Part shown: piece by piece, positions 1 through 6,655 of the stretch
How the letters are laid out: the number at the start of each line of letters is the position of its first letter
Numbering within the stretch: position 1 is the first letter of the stretch
From: DASUMP01 sp036277635
GTDB taxonomy: Bacteria; Actinomycetota; Acidimicrobiia; IMCC26256; PALSA-610
Length of the DNA stretch: 8,057 nt
NCBI GenBank assembly: GCA_036277635.1
Contig: DASUMP010000258.1
Span: 1 to 8,057 of the forward strand
Direction of reading: 5' to 3'
Made by a program: the position numbers and the translations under genes
The notes under the pieces: model-generated
Seen by the model: only the letters and a program-made list of their open reading frames with translations
The model's database searches: none
What the model was told of the DNA's origin: nothing

Positions 1-1811
1 CGCCCGATCGCTACCCCGACGCGTTCTTCCGCGAGGCGTGGAAGCTCCTCGTGCTGAACAGCGCGCACGACTCGTCGTGCGCGTGCAGCGCCGACGAGGT
101 CGTCGAGCACGTGGCCGTGCGCTACGCGCAGGCGCGCCAGATCGGTGACGGGATCACGCGCGACGCGATGCACGCGGCCGCCGCCGTCGACGCGCCGGCC
201 GGCGCCACCGTCGTCGTGAACCCGACCGCGCACGACCGCAGCGGGATCGTCGAGTGCACGGTCCCGGGCGCCGGACCGCTGCACTTCGTCGACACCGACG
301 GCATCCCGCGCCCCACCCAGGTGATCGACGAGCTCGGTGGGGAGGGATACGTCACGATGGTCACCGGCGAGAAGGTCCGCTGGGTCCTCGACCTGATGCG
401 AGGGACCGAGTTCGCCGGACGTCAGGTGACGTCGTACGAGTGGCGACGCGACGCGGCCGGCGTGGAGGAGGTCGTCCTCCAGCAGGCGGGCCCGGGCGAC
501 GACCGCTGCGACCTCGGCGAGCTGCGCGAGGCGATGCTCGCGCGCGGCGTCGCGGGAGCGACGATGCGGGTCCGCCTGCTGTTGGCCCCGTTCCGACGCG
601 CCGTGGTCGACACCGGACCCGTCCCGGGTTTCGGTTGGTCGACACTGCTCCCGCGCGACGGAGCATCACCGAGCAGCGCGCTCGGCGTCGACGTCGACGG
701 GGCGCGACTGTTCAACGAGCACCTCTCGGTCGTGGTCGACCGCGCCGACGGCACCTACTCGATCACCACCACCGATGGCGTGTCGTTGCCCGGGCTCGGG
801 CGGCTGGTCGATGGCGGTGACGGCGGCGACACCTACAACTACTCACCCCCGGACGTCGATGAGATCATCGATCGCCCGCACGCCGTGGTCATCGAGCCGA
901 CCGCTTCCGGTCCGGTCCGAGCGAGCATCCGCGTCACGAGCACGTACGACTGGCCCACGCACGCGATCGGCGACGAGCGGTCCTGCTCCGCGCGCGCCGA
1001 CACGAAATGGCGGGTCGTCGTGCGCACGACGCTCGAGCTGCGCAACGGCGAGCGCTTCCTCCGAGTGCACCACGAGCTCGACAACCAATGTCGCGACCAT
1101 CGACTCCGCGCGCACTTTCCGTTGCCGTCACCGGTCACGCACTCCGACGCGGAATGCGCGTTCGCGGTGGTGCGACGCGGACTCACAGCCGAAGGCGGCG
1201 CGCACGAGCACGGTCTTCCCACGTTCCCGTCCCGTCGCTTCGTCGACTGCAGCGACGGCGACGTCGGCGTGGCGTTGGTGCACGACGGATTGCTCGAGTA
1301 CGAGGTCGTCGACGACGGCCGCGAGCTCGCCCTCACCCTGCTCCGTGCGACGGGCTACCTGTCTCGCGCCGAACCCGCTCTGCGCCCGAACCCGGCCGGA
1401 CCCACCGACCCGGTGGAAGGCGCGCAGGTGCTCGGACGTCAGGTCGCCGACTACGCAGTCGTGCCCCACCGGGGCGACTGGCGCGCCGCGGCGCTCCCCG
1501 CCCGCGCCGACGAGTTCCTCGTCGCGCTCGAACGAGTCCGTGCGCAGCCGCGGCCGCCATCGTCCTCGCGCCCCGCAACGGGTCGCGCCCTGCGGGTCGA
1601 CGGCGCCGAGGTCTCGGCGGTGCTGCGCGAACGGGGCCGGCTCGTGGTCCGGGTGGTGCGCACCGACCCCGAGGTCGGGCCGGTCACCATCGAACGCGCT
1701 GGCGTGCCCGCACACGGCTGGATCGTCGACCTGCGCGGCCGGCCGATCACGCCCGTCGAGGGCTCGTTCGAACTCGCGCCGTGGCAGATCGCGACGGTCG
1801 TGCTCTCCTGA
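1..1811 (+). CDS. Glycoside hydrolase family 38 (alpha-mannosidase type), 5'-truncated
   Basis: Retaining, zinc-dependent glycosidase acting on alpha-mannosides or related sugars. The frame is open from base 3 and 602 residues are visible; the family is usually about 850-1000 residues, so the N-terminal half of the catalytic barrel, with the nucleophile Asp, lies off the window. Near the visible start, residues 17-29 read VLNSAHDSSCACS, the GH38 segment carrying the last zinc-binding His (visible residue 22, followed by Asp 23). The rest is the GH38 C-terminal beta-sandwich region, with DHRLRAHFPLP (365-375) and PTFPSRRFVD (406-415), both typical of bacterial GH38 proteins of the mannosylglycerate-hydrolase/alpha-mannosidase group. 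No membrane segment is visible in this part, so a cytoplasmic enzyme is likely. An internal GTG at base 51 is not the real start, because the motif continues upstream of it. The substrate cannot be fixed from sequence. The gene converges on the adenylate cyclase gene, 30 bp away. Confidence 0.9.
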   Translation, partial: PDRYPDAFFREAWKLLVLNSAHDSSCACSADEVVEHVAVRYAQARQIGDGITRDAMHAAAAVDAPAGATVVVNPTAHDRSGIVECTVPGAGPLHFVDTDGIPRPTQVIDELGGEGYVTMVTGEKVRWVLDLMRGTEFAGRQVTSYEWRRDAAGVEEVVLQQAGPGDDRCDLGELREAMLARGVAGATMRVRLLLAPFRRAVVDTGPVPGFGWSTLLPRDGASPSSALGVDVDGARLFNEHLSVVVDRADGTYSITTTDGVSLPGLGRLVDGGDGGDTYNYSPPDVDEIIDRPHAVVIEPTASGPVRASIRVTSTYDWPTHAIGDERSCSARADTKWRVVVRTTLELRNGERFLRVHHELDNQCRDHRLRAHFPLPSPVTHSDAECAFAVVRRGLTAEGGAHEHGLPTFPSRRFVDCSDGDVGVALVHDGLLEYEVVDDGRELALTLLRATGYLSRAEPALRPNPAGPTDPVEGAQVLGRQVADYAVVPHRGDWRAAALPARADEFLVALERVRAQPRPPSSSRPATGRALRVDGAEVSAVLRERGRLVVRVVRTDPEVGPVTIERAGVPAHGWIVDLRGRPITPVEGSFELAPWQIATVVLS

Positions 1812-1848
1812 CGCGCGCACGCTCGCCTCGGTCCACCGAGGTCAGGGG
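1807..1848. terminator. Possible bidirectional hairpin between convergent genes
   Basis: The core hairpin is 1826-1841: cctcgg, loop tcca, ccgagg, a perfect 6-bp stem. It is flanked by a second complementary pair, cctga (1807-1811) with tcagg (1842-1846), which contains the stop codons of both convergent genes. No T-run follows on either strand, so intrinsic termination is uncertain. The position, filling the only gap between the GH38 and cyclase genes, is the main support. Confidence 0.4.
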
Positions 1849-2951
1849 CGACGCGAGAGCCGGAACGACTCCACGCCGTCATCGAAGCCCGCGAGCTCGA
1901 GCGACCCCAGCGGTCGGAACCCGAACCGTTCCACCCGTGCGAGGCGATCGCGCAACGCCCCATCCGTCACGACCTCACCCGGACCGGCGGCGCTGACGAG
2001 TCGCGCCGCCAAGTTGACCGTGGGCCCGTGGAAGTCGCCCTGGCGGACGATCACCGGGCCGATCGCGATCCCGACACAGAGTGGGGGGAGGCCACGCGCG
2101 GCGACCGCGTCGACGAGATCCAAGCCGAGCGCGCACGCGACGCCCGGCGCGCGGGTCACGAACATCACTTCGTCGCCGATGCGCTTCACGACCTGGGCGC
2201 CGGCCGCGGTGATCAGGTCGCCGGTCACCGCCTCGAACACATCGAGCAACCGGCCGAGTTGACGATCTCCGAGCCGACCCGCGAGCTCCGTGTAGCCGGT
2301 GAGGTCGGCGAAGCCCACGACGAGCTCGACGGTGTTCGTGGCACTGGGAGTCGAGCCGAACGCGTACCGACCCGCGACCGCCACGATGTGGTGTCGGTGG
2401 AGCGTGTCGATCATGTCGGCGATCGCAGGGAACAGCGCGCCGGTGATGTCGGCGTACGAACGCGCGGCCGCAGCCCACTCCGACTGGGCCGCGAGGGGAG
2501 CTTCGACTTCGGTGCGCAGCAGCGCGACCTCGGCCTCGGCGATCTGCGTCACCGCCTCGCCGATCTTGCGCGCGAGGAGCAACGCCTCGGACTCCCCCAC
2601 GAACGCCGCCAGCGATCCCACGGTCCGCAACATCTCGACGTCGCGAACGGTGATCTCCCGAGCGTTCGGACGCGGTTCCGGGAACCCGACGGCGCGCCAC
2701 ACCTTCTGCGCGAGCTCGGCGTCGACGTCGGCGGCCCGGGCGGCCTCGGACATGGTCGTGCGCGGTCCACCCGGACGCAGCTGGCGGAGGGCCGCGGCCG
2801 AGATCAGCTGATCCTCTTCGTCGGCGCGCCTGATCTCGGGCACCGACATACCTTGATCGAGCAGGTATTGGAGCAGCGCGCCACGTTCCGCTGCGTCTGG
2901 CGCGGCCGGGTCGTAGAGACCCGCGGTTCGGAGGTCGTCGAGCGAGCTCAC
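1842..2951 (-). CDS. Class III adenylate cyclase with Rv2212-like N-terminal regulatory domain
   Basis: A 369-residue cytoplasmic enzyme expected to make cAMP from ATP. Residues 1 to about 150 are a helical region (DQGMSVPEIRRADEEDQLIS at 32-51, then a MerR-like stretch near 66-110) resembling the regulatory domain of mycobacterial Rv2212. Residues about 205-365 are the catalytic domain. All six canonical residues can be placed: metal-binding Asp216 (FADLTGYT) and Asp260 (RIGDEVMF), adenine-selecting Lys256 and Asp306 (GDFHGPTVN), and transition-state Asn313 and Arg317 (NLAAR). Their spacing equals that of Rv1625c as I recall it (D256, K296, D300, D365, N372, R376). The Lys/Asp pair argues for ATP rather than GTP, and catalysis needs a homodimer. 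No membrane segment is seen. The GTG start at 2951 overlaps the upstream stop as GTGA with no Shine-Dalgarno, so translation is probably coupled. The open frame runs further upstream, but that part is antisense-frame noise over the neighbouring gene. Confidence 0.93.
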   Translation of the reverse strand: MSSLDDLRTAGLYDPAAPDAAERGALLQYLLDQGMSVPEIRRADEEDQLISAAALRQLRPGGPRTTMSEAARAADVDAELAQKVWRAVGFPEPRPNAREITVRDVEMLRTVGSLAAFVGESEALLLARKIGEAVTQIAEAEVALLRTEVEAPLAAQSEWAAAARSYADITGALFPAIADMIDTLHRHHIVAVAGRYAFGSTPSATNTVELVVGFADLTGYTELAGRLGDRQLGRLLDVFEAVTGDLITAAGAQVVKRIGDEVMFVTRAPGVACALGLDLVDAVAARGLPPLCVGIAIGPVIVRQGDFHGPTVNLAARLVSAAGPGEVVTDGALRDRLARVERFGFRPLGSLELAGFDDGVESFRLSRRP

Positions 2952-4264
2952 CGGAAGTCGCCGGGTTCGTCGACGTCGACACCGGGGCGATCCGGATCCG
3001 GGGCGCCCAGCGCGAGCAAGGACGGCTCCGGCTCGGCGAGCAGCGCCTCGCCCGCGCCGCCGCTGGCATCGAATGCGGGGTCGAGCGTCGGTGCGCGCAG
3101 TCGCACCTCCGCCGGCGCGTCCCACAACATCGCCGGGCGCGCGCCGTGCCAACGAATCGCGAACGACAGCTTCCCGCGCCGGAGCGGAAGGTCGTGGACC
3201 TCGACATCGGCGCCGAGCCACTGCTGCGGGAACGCGGGCACGAGATCGACAGCGTCGCCGCGGTCGTGCACGAGCAGATCGCGCACGGCACCGAGGAACG
3301 GCGCGGGACCACCCGGGAACGCCCACGCGTCCGACGCGGCGGCCAGATACGACTGGAGACGCGCCCACGCGGTGGTGGGCGACGGGTCGCGCCGCGCGGC
3401 TGTCCGCCGAGCGCGCATCCCCAACGCACCCCACCCGGCCGCGGCCTCGGCGTCGAAGCCCCAGTCCTCGAGCGCCGCCACCGTGGTCGCAGATACCGAT
3501 CGGTGGGGTCGCCCGGCGAGCAACAGCGCGGCGCGTGCCGCGTCGAGTGCCGTCGTGAGCGGCGCCGGGAGCACGGCGCGTGCGCCGCGTTCGAGCATGA
3601 CGTCCCAACCCCGCCGGACGGTCTCGGCGTCGGGAAGCGCGACCGGATCGAGAGCTGCCGCGTGGCGCGCATCGACGACGAGCGCCACTCGCGACGTCGT
3701 GCGGTGCGCGACCGGGAACAGGAACGCCGACTCGACGATCCGCTTGGACCGCACCGGCACGAACGCTCCCTCGGATGCCCGACCGGACACCACGACGTCG
3801 CGTACGCCACCCTTGAGGTCTTCTACGACTGCCCATCGTTGCGGCGGACGCGGCAGCACCAGCGCCGGCCGGCCGCCGACGGTGACGGTCGCGCCTTCGA
3901 GTGCGACCTCGCCCTTGCGACCGATCGCCGACGGTCGCAGCACGAACGCGACCACGAAGGGCGTCGGCGACCGGTTCTCGACTTCGACGGCGATCGCGTC
4001 CGAGCCGGCCACGCCGTACACACGCTGCACCGCCTCGCCACCGGACACCCGCACCGTCGTCTCCACGACCGGTGCCACACCGAGCAGGTGCTGACGGACG
4101 CCGACCTCGTCGCTCGGGATGTGCCACGCGTCGTCGCCGCCGATCCACCAGTCCAAGAACAGCTCGGTCCCCGCGCAGTCGACGCGACCCGCGGCGTCGA
4201 CCGTCGCCGTGCCCGATCCGTCGAGTGATCCGACGATCGCGGGAGCGCCACGACGGTCCGTCAC
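2948..4264 (-). CDS. Unrecognised protein resembling six-hairpin glycosidases
   Basis: 438 residues, function unknown. Residues about 1-200 look like a beta-sandwich, with the Trp/Asp-rich stretch LDWWIGGDDAWHIPSDEVG (37-55) and many alternating hydrophobic strands. Residues about 215-335 are alanine-rich helices, followed by VDLVPAFPQQWLGADVEVHD (339-358) and LRRGKLSFAIRWHGARPAML (361-380). That C-terminal part resembles the closing beta-domain of (alpha/alpha)6-barrel glycosidases and phosphorylases such as GH15, GH65 and GH78 relatives. The helical part is too short for a full six-hairpin barrel, and I cannot point to a catalytic Glu/Asp pair, so it may be a degenerate, carbohydrate-binding or scaffold protein. 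There is no signal peptide or membrane helix. The GTG start at 4264 sits 4 bases after the gpsA stop with a weak GGTG upstream; the stop overlaps the cyclase start. The C-terminus is rich in Pro/Asp/Glu. Confidence 0.75.
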   Translation of the reverse strand: MTDRRGAPAIVGSLDGSGTATVDAAGRVDCAGTELFLDWWIGGDDAWHIPSDEVGVRQHLLGVAPVVETTVRVSGGEAVQRVYGVAGSDAIAVEVENRSPTPFVVAFVLRPSAIGRKGEVALEGATVTVGGRPALVLPRPPQRWAVVEDLKGGVRDVVVSGRASEGAFVPVRSKRIVESAFLFPVAHRTTSRVALVVDARHAAALDPVALPDAETVRRGWDVMLERGARAVLPAPLTTALDAARAALLLAGRPHRSVSATTVAALEDWGFDAEAAAGWGALGMRARRTAARRDPSPTTAWARLQSYLAAASDAWAFPGGPAPFLGAVRDLLVHDRGDAVDLVPAFPQQWLGADVEVHDLPLRRGKLSFAIRWHGARPAMLWDAPAEVRLRAPTLDPAFDASGGAGEALLAEPEPSLLALGAPDPDRPGVDVDEPGDFR

Positions 4265-4268
4265 GCGA

Positions 4269-5276
4269 TCACCGGATGCCGTGCAGCTCGGGCTTCGCCT
4301 TCCGCCCCATGAGCTCGGGCACGAGATCGGCGGGACGCGCGCCCTCGTAGAGCACACGACCCACGAACGACGCCAACGGCATGTCGACTTCGGACGCTGC
4401 GGCGAGCGCGAGCACCGCCTCGGTCGTCTTCACGCCTTCGGCGACCATGTTCATCTCCGCGACGACCTCGGCGAGGCTGCGACCGCGACCGATCTCGACG
4501 CCCACGTGACGGTTCCGACTCTGCGGACTCGAACACGTCGCGATCAGATCCCCCATGCCGGCGAGTCCGGCGAACGTGAGCGGGTCGCCGCCGAGGGCGA
4601 CGCCGAGGCGGGCGAGCTCGGCGAGCCCGCGCGTGATGAGCGCCGCCTTCGTGTTGTCGCCGTACCCGAGACCGTCGGCGATCCCGGCACCGATCGCGAG
4701 GACGTTCTTGAGCGCGCCGGCGACTTCACAGCCGACGACGTCGGGGTTCGTGTACACCCGCAAGTGCGACGACCAGAACACCTGCTGCAGGCGCTGTGCG
4801 GTTGCGTCGTCGGCGACCGCGACGACACTCGCCGTGGGCTGACCGGCGGCGACCTCACGGGCGAGGTTGGGACCGGTGAGCACACCGACGCGCGTCGTGT
4901 CGTGCTCGGGGAGCTCCTCGGCGACCACCTCGGTCATGCGGCGCAACGTGCCCTGCTCGATGCCCTTCGACAGGCTGATCACCGCCGCCGACGCGTCGAT
5001 GTGGGACGCCGCGGCGCGCACGACGTCACGGAATCCGTGGGACGGCACTCCGACGACCACGACGTCGGCGCCCGTGCACGCGTCGGCGAGGTCGGCGGTG
5101 CACCGCAACCGGTCGGGCAGCCGGACACCCGGCAGGTAGCGCTCGTTCTGGCGGTCGCGCTCGATCGCCGACGCGAGCTCTTCCGAGCGCGCCCACAGGA
5201 CGACGTCCGCGTGCTCGCCGACGACCGCCGCGACCGTCGTCCCCCACGAGCCGGCGCCGACGACCGCGACGGTCAC
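4269..5276 (-). CDS. gpsA: NAD(P)-dependent glycerol-3-phosphate dehydrogenase
   Basis: Reduces dihydroxyacetone phosphate to sn-glycerol 3-phosphate in the cytoplasm, supplying the backbone for phospholipids. The 335-residue length is normal for the family. The Rossmann fold opens at once with GAGSWGT (7-13); further hallmarks are SLSKGIE (101-107, Lys104), GPNLAREV (135-142), the catalytic-domain Lys190 in GALKNVLAIGAGI (187-199), GLAGMGDLIATCSS (237-250), SRNR (253-256) and EGVKT (280-284). The GTG start at 5276 puts the nucleotide-binding loop at residue 7, as in other GpsA proteins, and overlaps the plsC stop as GTGA; no Shine-Dalgarno is seen, implying coupling. The gene is second in the minus-strand operon, directly after the acyltransferase that works two steps later in the same pathway. 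Divergent pairing of gpsA with cofC/fbiD is also known around M. tuberculosis Rv2982c-Rv2983. Confidence 0.97.
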   Translation of the reverse strand: MTVAVVGAGSWGTTVAAVVGEHADVVLWARSEELASAIERDRQNERYLPGVRLPDRLRCTADLADACTGADVVVVGVPSHGFRDVVRAAASHIDASAAVISLSKGIEQGTLRRMTEVVAEELPEHDTTRVGVLTGPNLAREVAAGQPTASVVAVADDATAQRLQQVFWSSHLRVYTNPDVVGCEVAGALKNVLAIGAGIADGLGYGDNTKAALITRGLAELARLGVALGGDPLTFAGLAGMGDLIATCSSPQSRNRHVGVEIGRGRSLAEVVAEMNMVAEGVKTTEAVLALAAASEVDMPLASFVGRVLYEGARPADLVPELMGRKAKPELHGIR

Positions 5277-6022
5277 GACGCGTCGTCCGCGTCGTTCGAT
5301 CCGGCGCCGTCGTTCACGTCGTCGACCGGCCGGAGCGCAGTCGCGGGGTCGCGCCACCACCAGTCGTCGGCCGTTGCCGGGTCGGGATACAGCGTCCGCG
5401 CCCGAGCGACGCATTCGCCGATGGCGGCCATGATGCGACGGGTGGCGTCCTTCGCGTGATCCTCGAGCGCGACGCTCACGGGTTCCCCGATCACCGCGAC
5501 CTGGGGAACGGCCCACTGCCAGTGCGGTCGGCGACCCTTCGTCAGGATCCGATGCGATCCCCACAAGCCGACCGGTGTGACGGGCACGCCGCTCGCGCGC
5601 GCGAGCCGCGCGGTGCCCGACTTGCCCGACATCGGTTCGAGATCCGTCGAGATCGTGCCTTCGGGGAACACGGCCACGCATTCGCCACGTCGGAGCGCCT
5701 CGATCGCGGCATCGAGCGCGTGCGCGGCGTCGGTCGACCCGCGCCGCACGGGGATCTGGTGGATGCCGCGGAGCAGCGAACCCAGCGGGCGCTTGTCGAA
5801 CAGCTCGGCCTTCGCGAGGAACCGCACGCGCCGATTGCGGCGGTCGGCGACCCACGCGAGCGTCAACGGGTCGAGATACGACACGTGGTTGCTCGCCAGG
5901 ATCACCGGACCCGTGAGCGGGATCTGCTCCGCGCCCTCGATCGTCCACCGGAGTCCCCACTTCAGACCCGGCGTGAACGCTCCTTTCGCAAAGGAGTAGA
6001 GAGCGTCCACGGCCGGTAGCAT
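5273..6022 (-). CDS. plsC: 1-acyl-sn-glycerol-3-phosphate acyltransferase family protein (PlsC-like)
   Basis: Expected to transfer an acyl chain to lysophosphatidate, giving phosphatidate at the cytoplasmic membrane face. It is 249 residues, typical for the family. Motif I NHVSYLD (45-51) has the catalytic His46 and Asp51 in HX4D spacing; motif II lies around HQIPVRRG (88-95), motif III is FPEGT (119-123), and VPVTPVGLWGS follows further on. Residues 36-44 (LTGPVILAS) form the usual strand before motif I. The C-terminal tail (from about residue 220) is polar, rich in Trp, Asp and Asn, and not conserved in the family. The ATG at 6022 is chosen; a GTG at 6028 would add two residues. No clear Shine-Dalgarno precedes either. 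First gene of the minus operon; its start is 9 bp from the divergent cofC start. The symbol is by family, since related acyltransferases with other acceptors share these motifs. Confidence 0.9.
   Translation of the reverse strand: MLPAVDALYSFAKGAFTPGLKWGLRWTIEGAEQIPLTGPVILASNHVSYLDPLTLAWVADRRNRRVRFLAKAELFDKRPLGSLLRGIHQIPVRRGSTDAAHALDAAIEALRRGECVAVFPEGTISTDLEPMSGKSGTARLARASGVPVTPVGLWGSHRILTKGRRPHWQWAVPQVAVIGEPVSVALEDHAKDATRRIMAAIGECVARARTLYPDPATADDWWWRDPATALRPVDDVNDGAGSNDADDAS
5980..5996. repeat. Perfect inverted repeat near the divergent plsC/cofC starts
   Basis: Arms ctccttt (5980-5986) and aaaggag (5990-5996) flank a 3-base centre, cgc. It lies inside plsC codons 9-15 (YSFAKGA) and 36 bp before the cofC ATG. 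It could be an operator for the divergent pair or a small RNA hairpin that sequesters the Shine-Dalgarno-like AAAGGAG. It could also be a by-product of the encoded peptide. No repeat copy was noticed elsewhere in the window. Confidence 0.4.
6017..6022 (+). promoter_or_regulatory. Candidate -10 element for near-leaderless cofC transcript
   Basis: TAGCAT at 6017-6022 fits the TANNNT -10 pattern common in Actinomycetota. It lies 9 bases before the cofC ATG at 6032, so transcription would begin at or a few bases before the start codon. This agrees with the absence of a Shine-Dalgarno before cofC. No convincing -35 box is seen. The element overlaps the plsC start codon on the other strand. Confidence 0.3.
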
Positions 6023-6031
6023 ACGCACGCC

Positions 6032-6655
6032 ATGCCGCCGGAACGTCGCCGCTCGCGCGACCCGCACGCCTCGGAGGGCGTCGGCGTCGTCGTCCCGATT
6101 CGTTCCTTTCTCTTCGGCAAGGCGCGCCTCGCGGGGTCGATGCCCGACTCCGAACGTGTCGAGCTCGCTCGCCACATGGCGACCGCCGTCCTCGACGCGA
6201 CCGAGGGAGCACGCACCGCGATCGTGTCGAGCGACGACGACGTCGTCGTGTGGGCACGGGAACGGCACGTCACCGTGCTCGACGATCCCGGCTCGCTCGA
6301 CGGTGCCGCCGATGTGGGACGGCGGTGGGCCGCCGGGGCCGACCTCGCCCGCGTCGTGCTCGTCCACGCCGACCTCCCCTTGATCCGATCGCTGGACCCG
6401 GTCCTCACGCCCACCGCGCTGCCGTCCGTGACGATCGTTCCCTGTCATCGCGGTGACGGCACGCCGGTGCTCGCGCTCCCCTCGTCGGTGCCGTTCCGCT
6501 TCGCGTACGGGCCCGGATCGTTCCGCCGCCACTGCGACGAAGCCCGTCGCCTCGGCCTCGGGCTCCGCGTCGTCGAGGAGCCGACGCTGCGCTTCGACGT
6601 CGATGTCCTCGAAGACCTCGCCGAGCTCCACATGCACACACCGCGCGGCTCGTGA
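6032..6655 (+). CDS. cofC: CofC/FbiD guanylyltransferase of coenzyme F420 synthesis
   Basis: Transfers GMP from GTP to a three-carbon phosphorylated acid. In Actinomycetota (FbiD) this is phosphoenolpyruvate, giving the EPPG that FbiA joins to Fo; in archaea it is 2-phospho-L-lactate. The 207-residue protein shows the nucleotidyltransferase pattern: VPIRSFLFGKARL (21-33, the VPxKxxxxAKTRL motif with Arg replacing the first Lys), HADLPL (112-117, metal-binding Asp), DGTPVLALP (142-150, where the family usually has a G-T-N-x-L form), FAYGPGSFRRH (158-168) and RFDVDVLEDL (187-196). The ATG at 6032 adds about 17 Arg-rich residues before the fold; I see no ATG or GTG start closer to the motif. There is no Shine-Dalgarno, and a possible -10 just upstream suggests a near-leaderless mRNA. 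It overlaps the next gene by GTGA. The other F420 genes (fbiA, fbiB, fbiC) are not in the window. Confidence 0.9.
   Translation: MPPERRRSRDPHASEGVGVVVPIRSFLFGKARLAGSMPDSERVELARHMATAVLDATEGARTAIVSSDDDVVVWARERHVTVLDDPGSLDGAADVGRRWAAGADLARVVLVHADLPLIRSLDPVLTPTALPSVTIVPCHRGDGTPVLALPSSVPFRFAYGPGSFRRHCDEARRLGLGLRVVEEPTLRFDVDVLEDLAELHMHTPRGS

Noticed and set aside
51..1811. Start of the GH38 gene at the GTG at base 51
   Set aside because: Residues encoded at 3-50 (PDRYPDAFFREAWKLL) continue the GH38 domain directly into the zinc-His motif, so the gene enters from outside the window.
2028..4094. Long plus-strand open frame of 688 codons
   Set aside because: It is antisense to the cyclase and glycosidase-like genes, has Arg/Ser/His-rich composition without motifs, and is expected from codon bias in G+C-rich DNA.
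2952..4148. Open frame continuing upstream of the cyclase, which would make a 768-residue protein
   Set aside because: The added part is Arg/Gly/Ala-rich low-complexity sequence with no domain and lies over the better-supported 438-residue gene. The Rv2212-like domain begins right at the GTG at 2951.
4119..5459. Plus-strand open frame of 446 codons
   Set aside because: It lies antisense to gpsA and plsC, whose motifs are clear; the translation is a low-complexity shadow rich in Arg, Asp and His.
5277..6257. N-terminal extension of gpsA by about 327 residues
   Set aside because: The dinucleotide-binding GAGSWGT motif must lie near the N-terminus, and the GTG at 5276 places it at residue 7. 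The extension is an out-of-frame reading of plsC.
6023..6637. N-terminal extension of the acyltransferase into the cofC region
   Set aside because: This is the antisense of cofC; known PlsC-like proteins are about 200-260 residues, matching the start at 6022.
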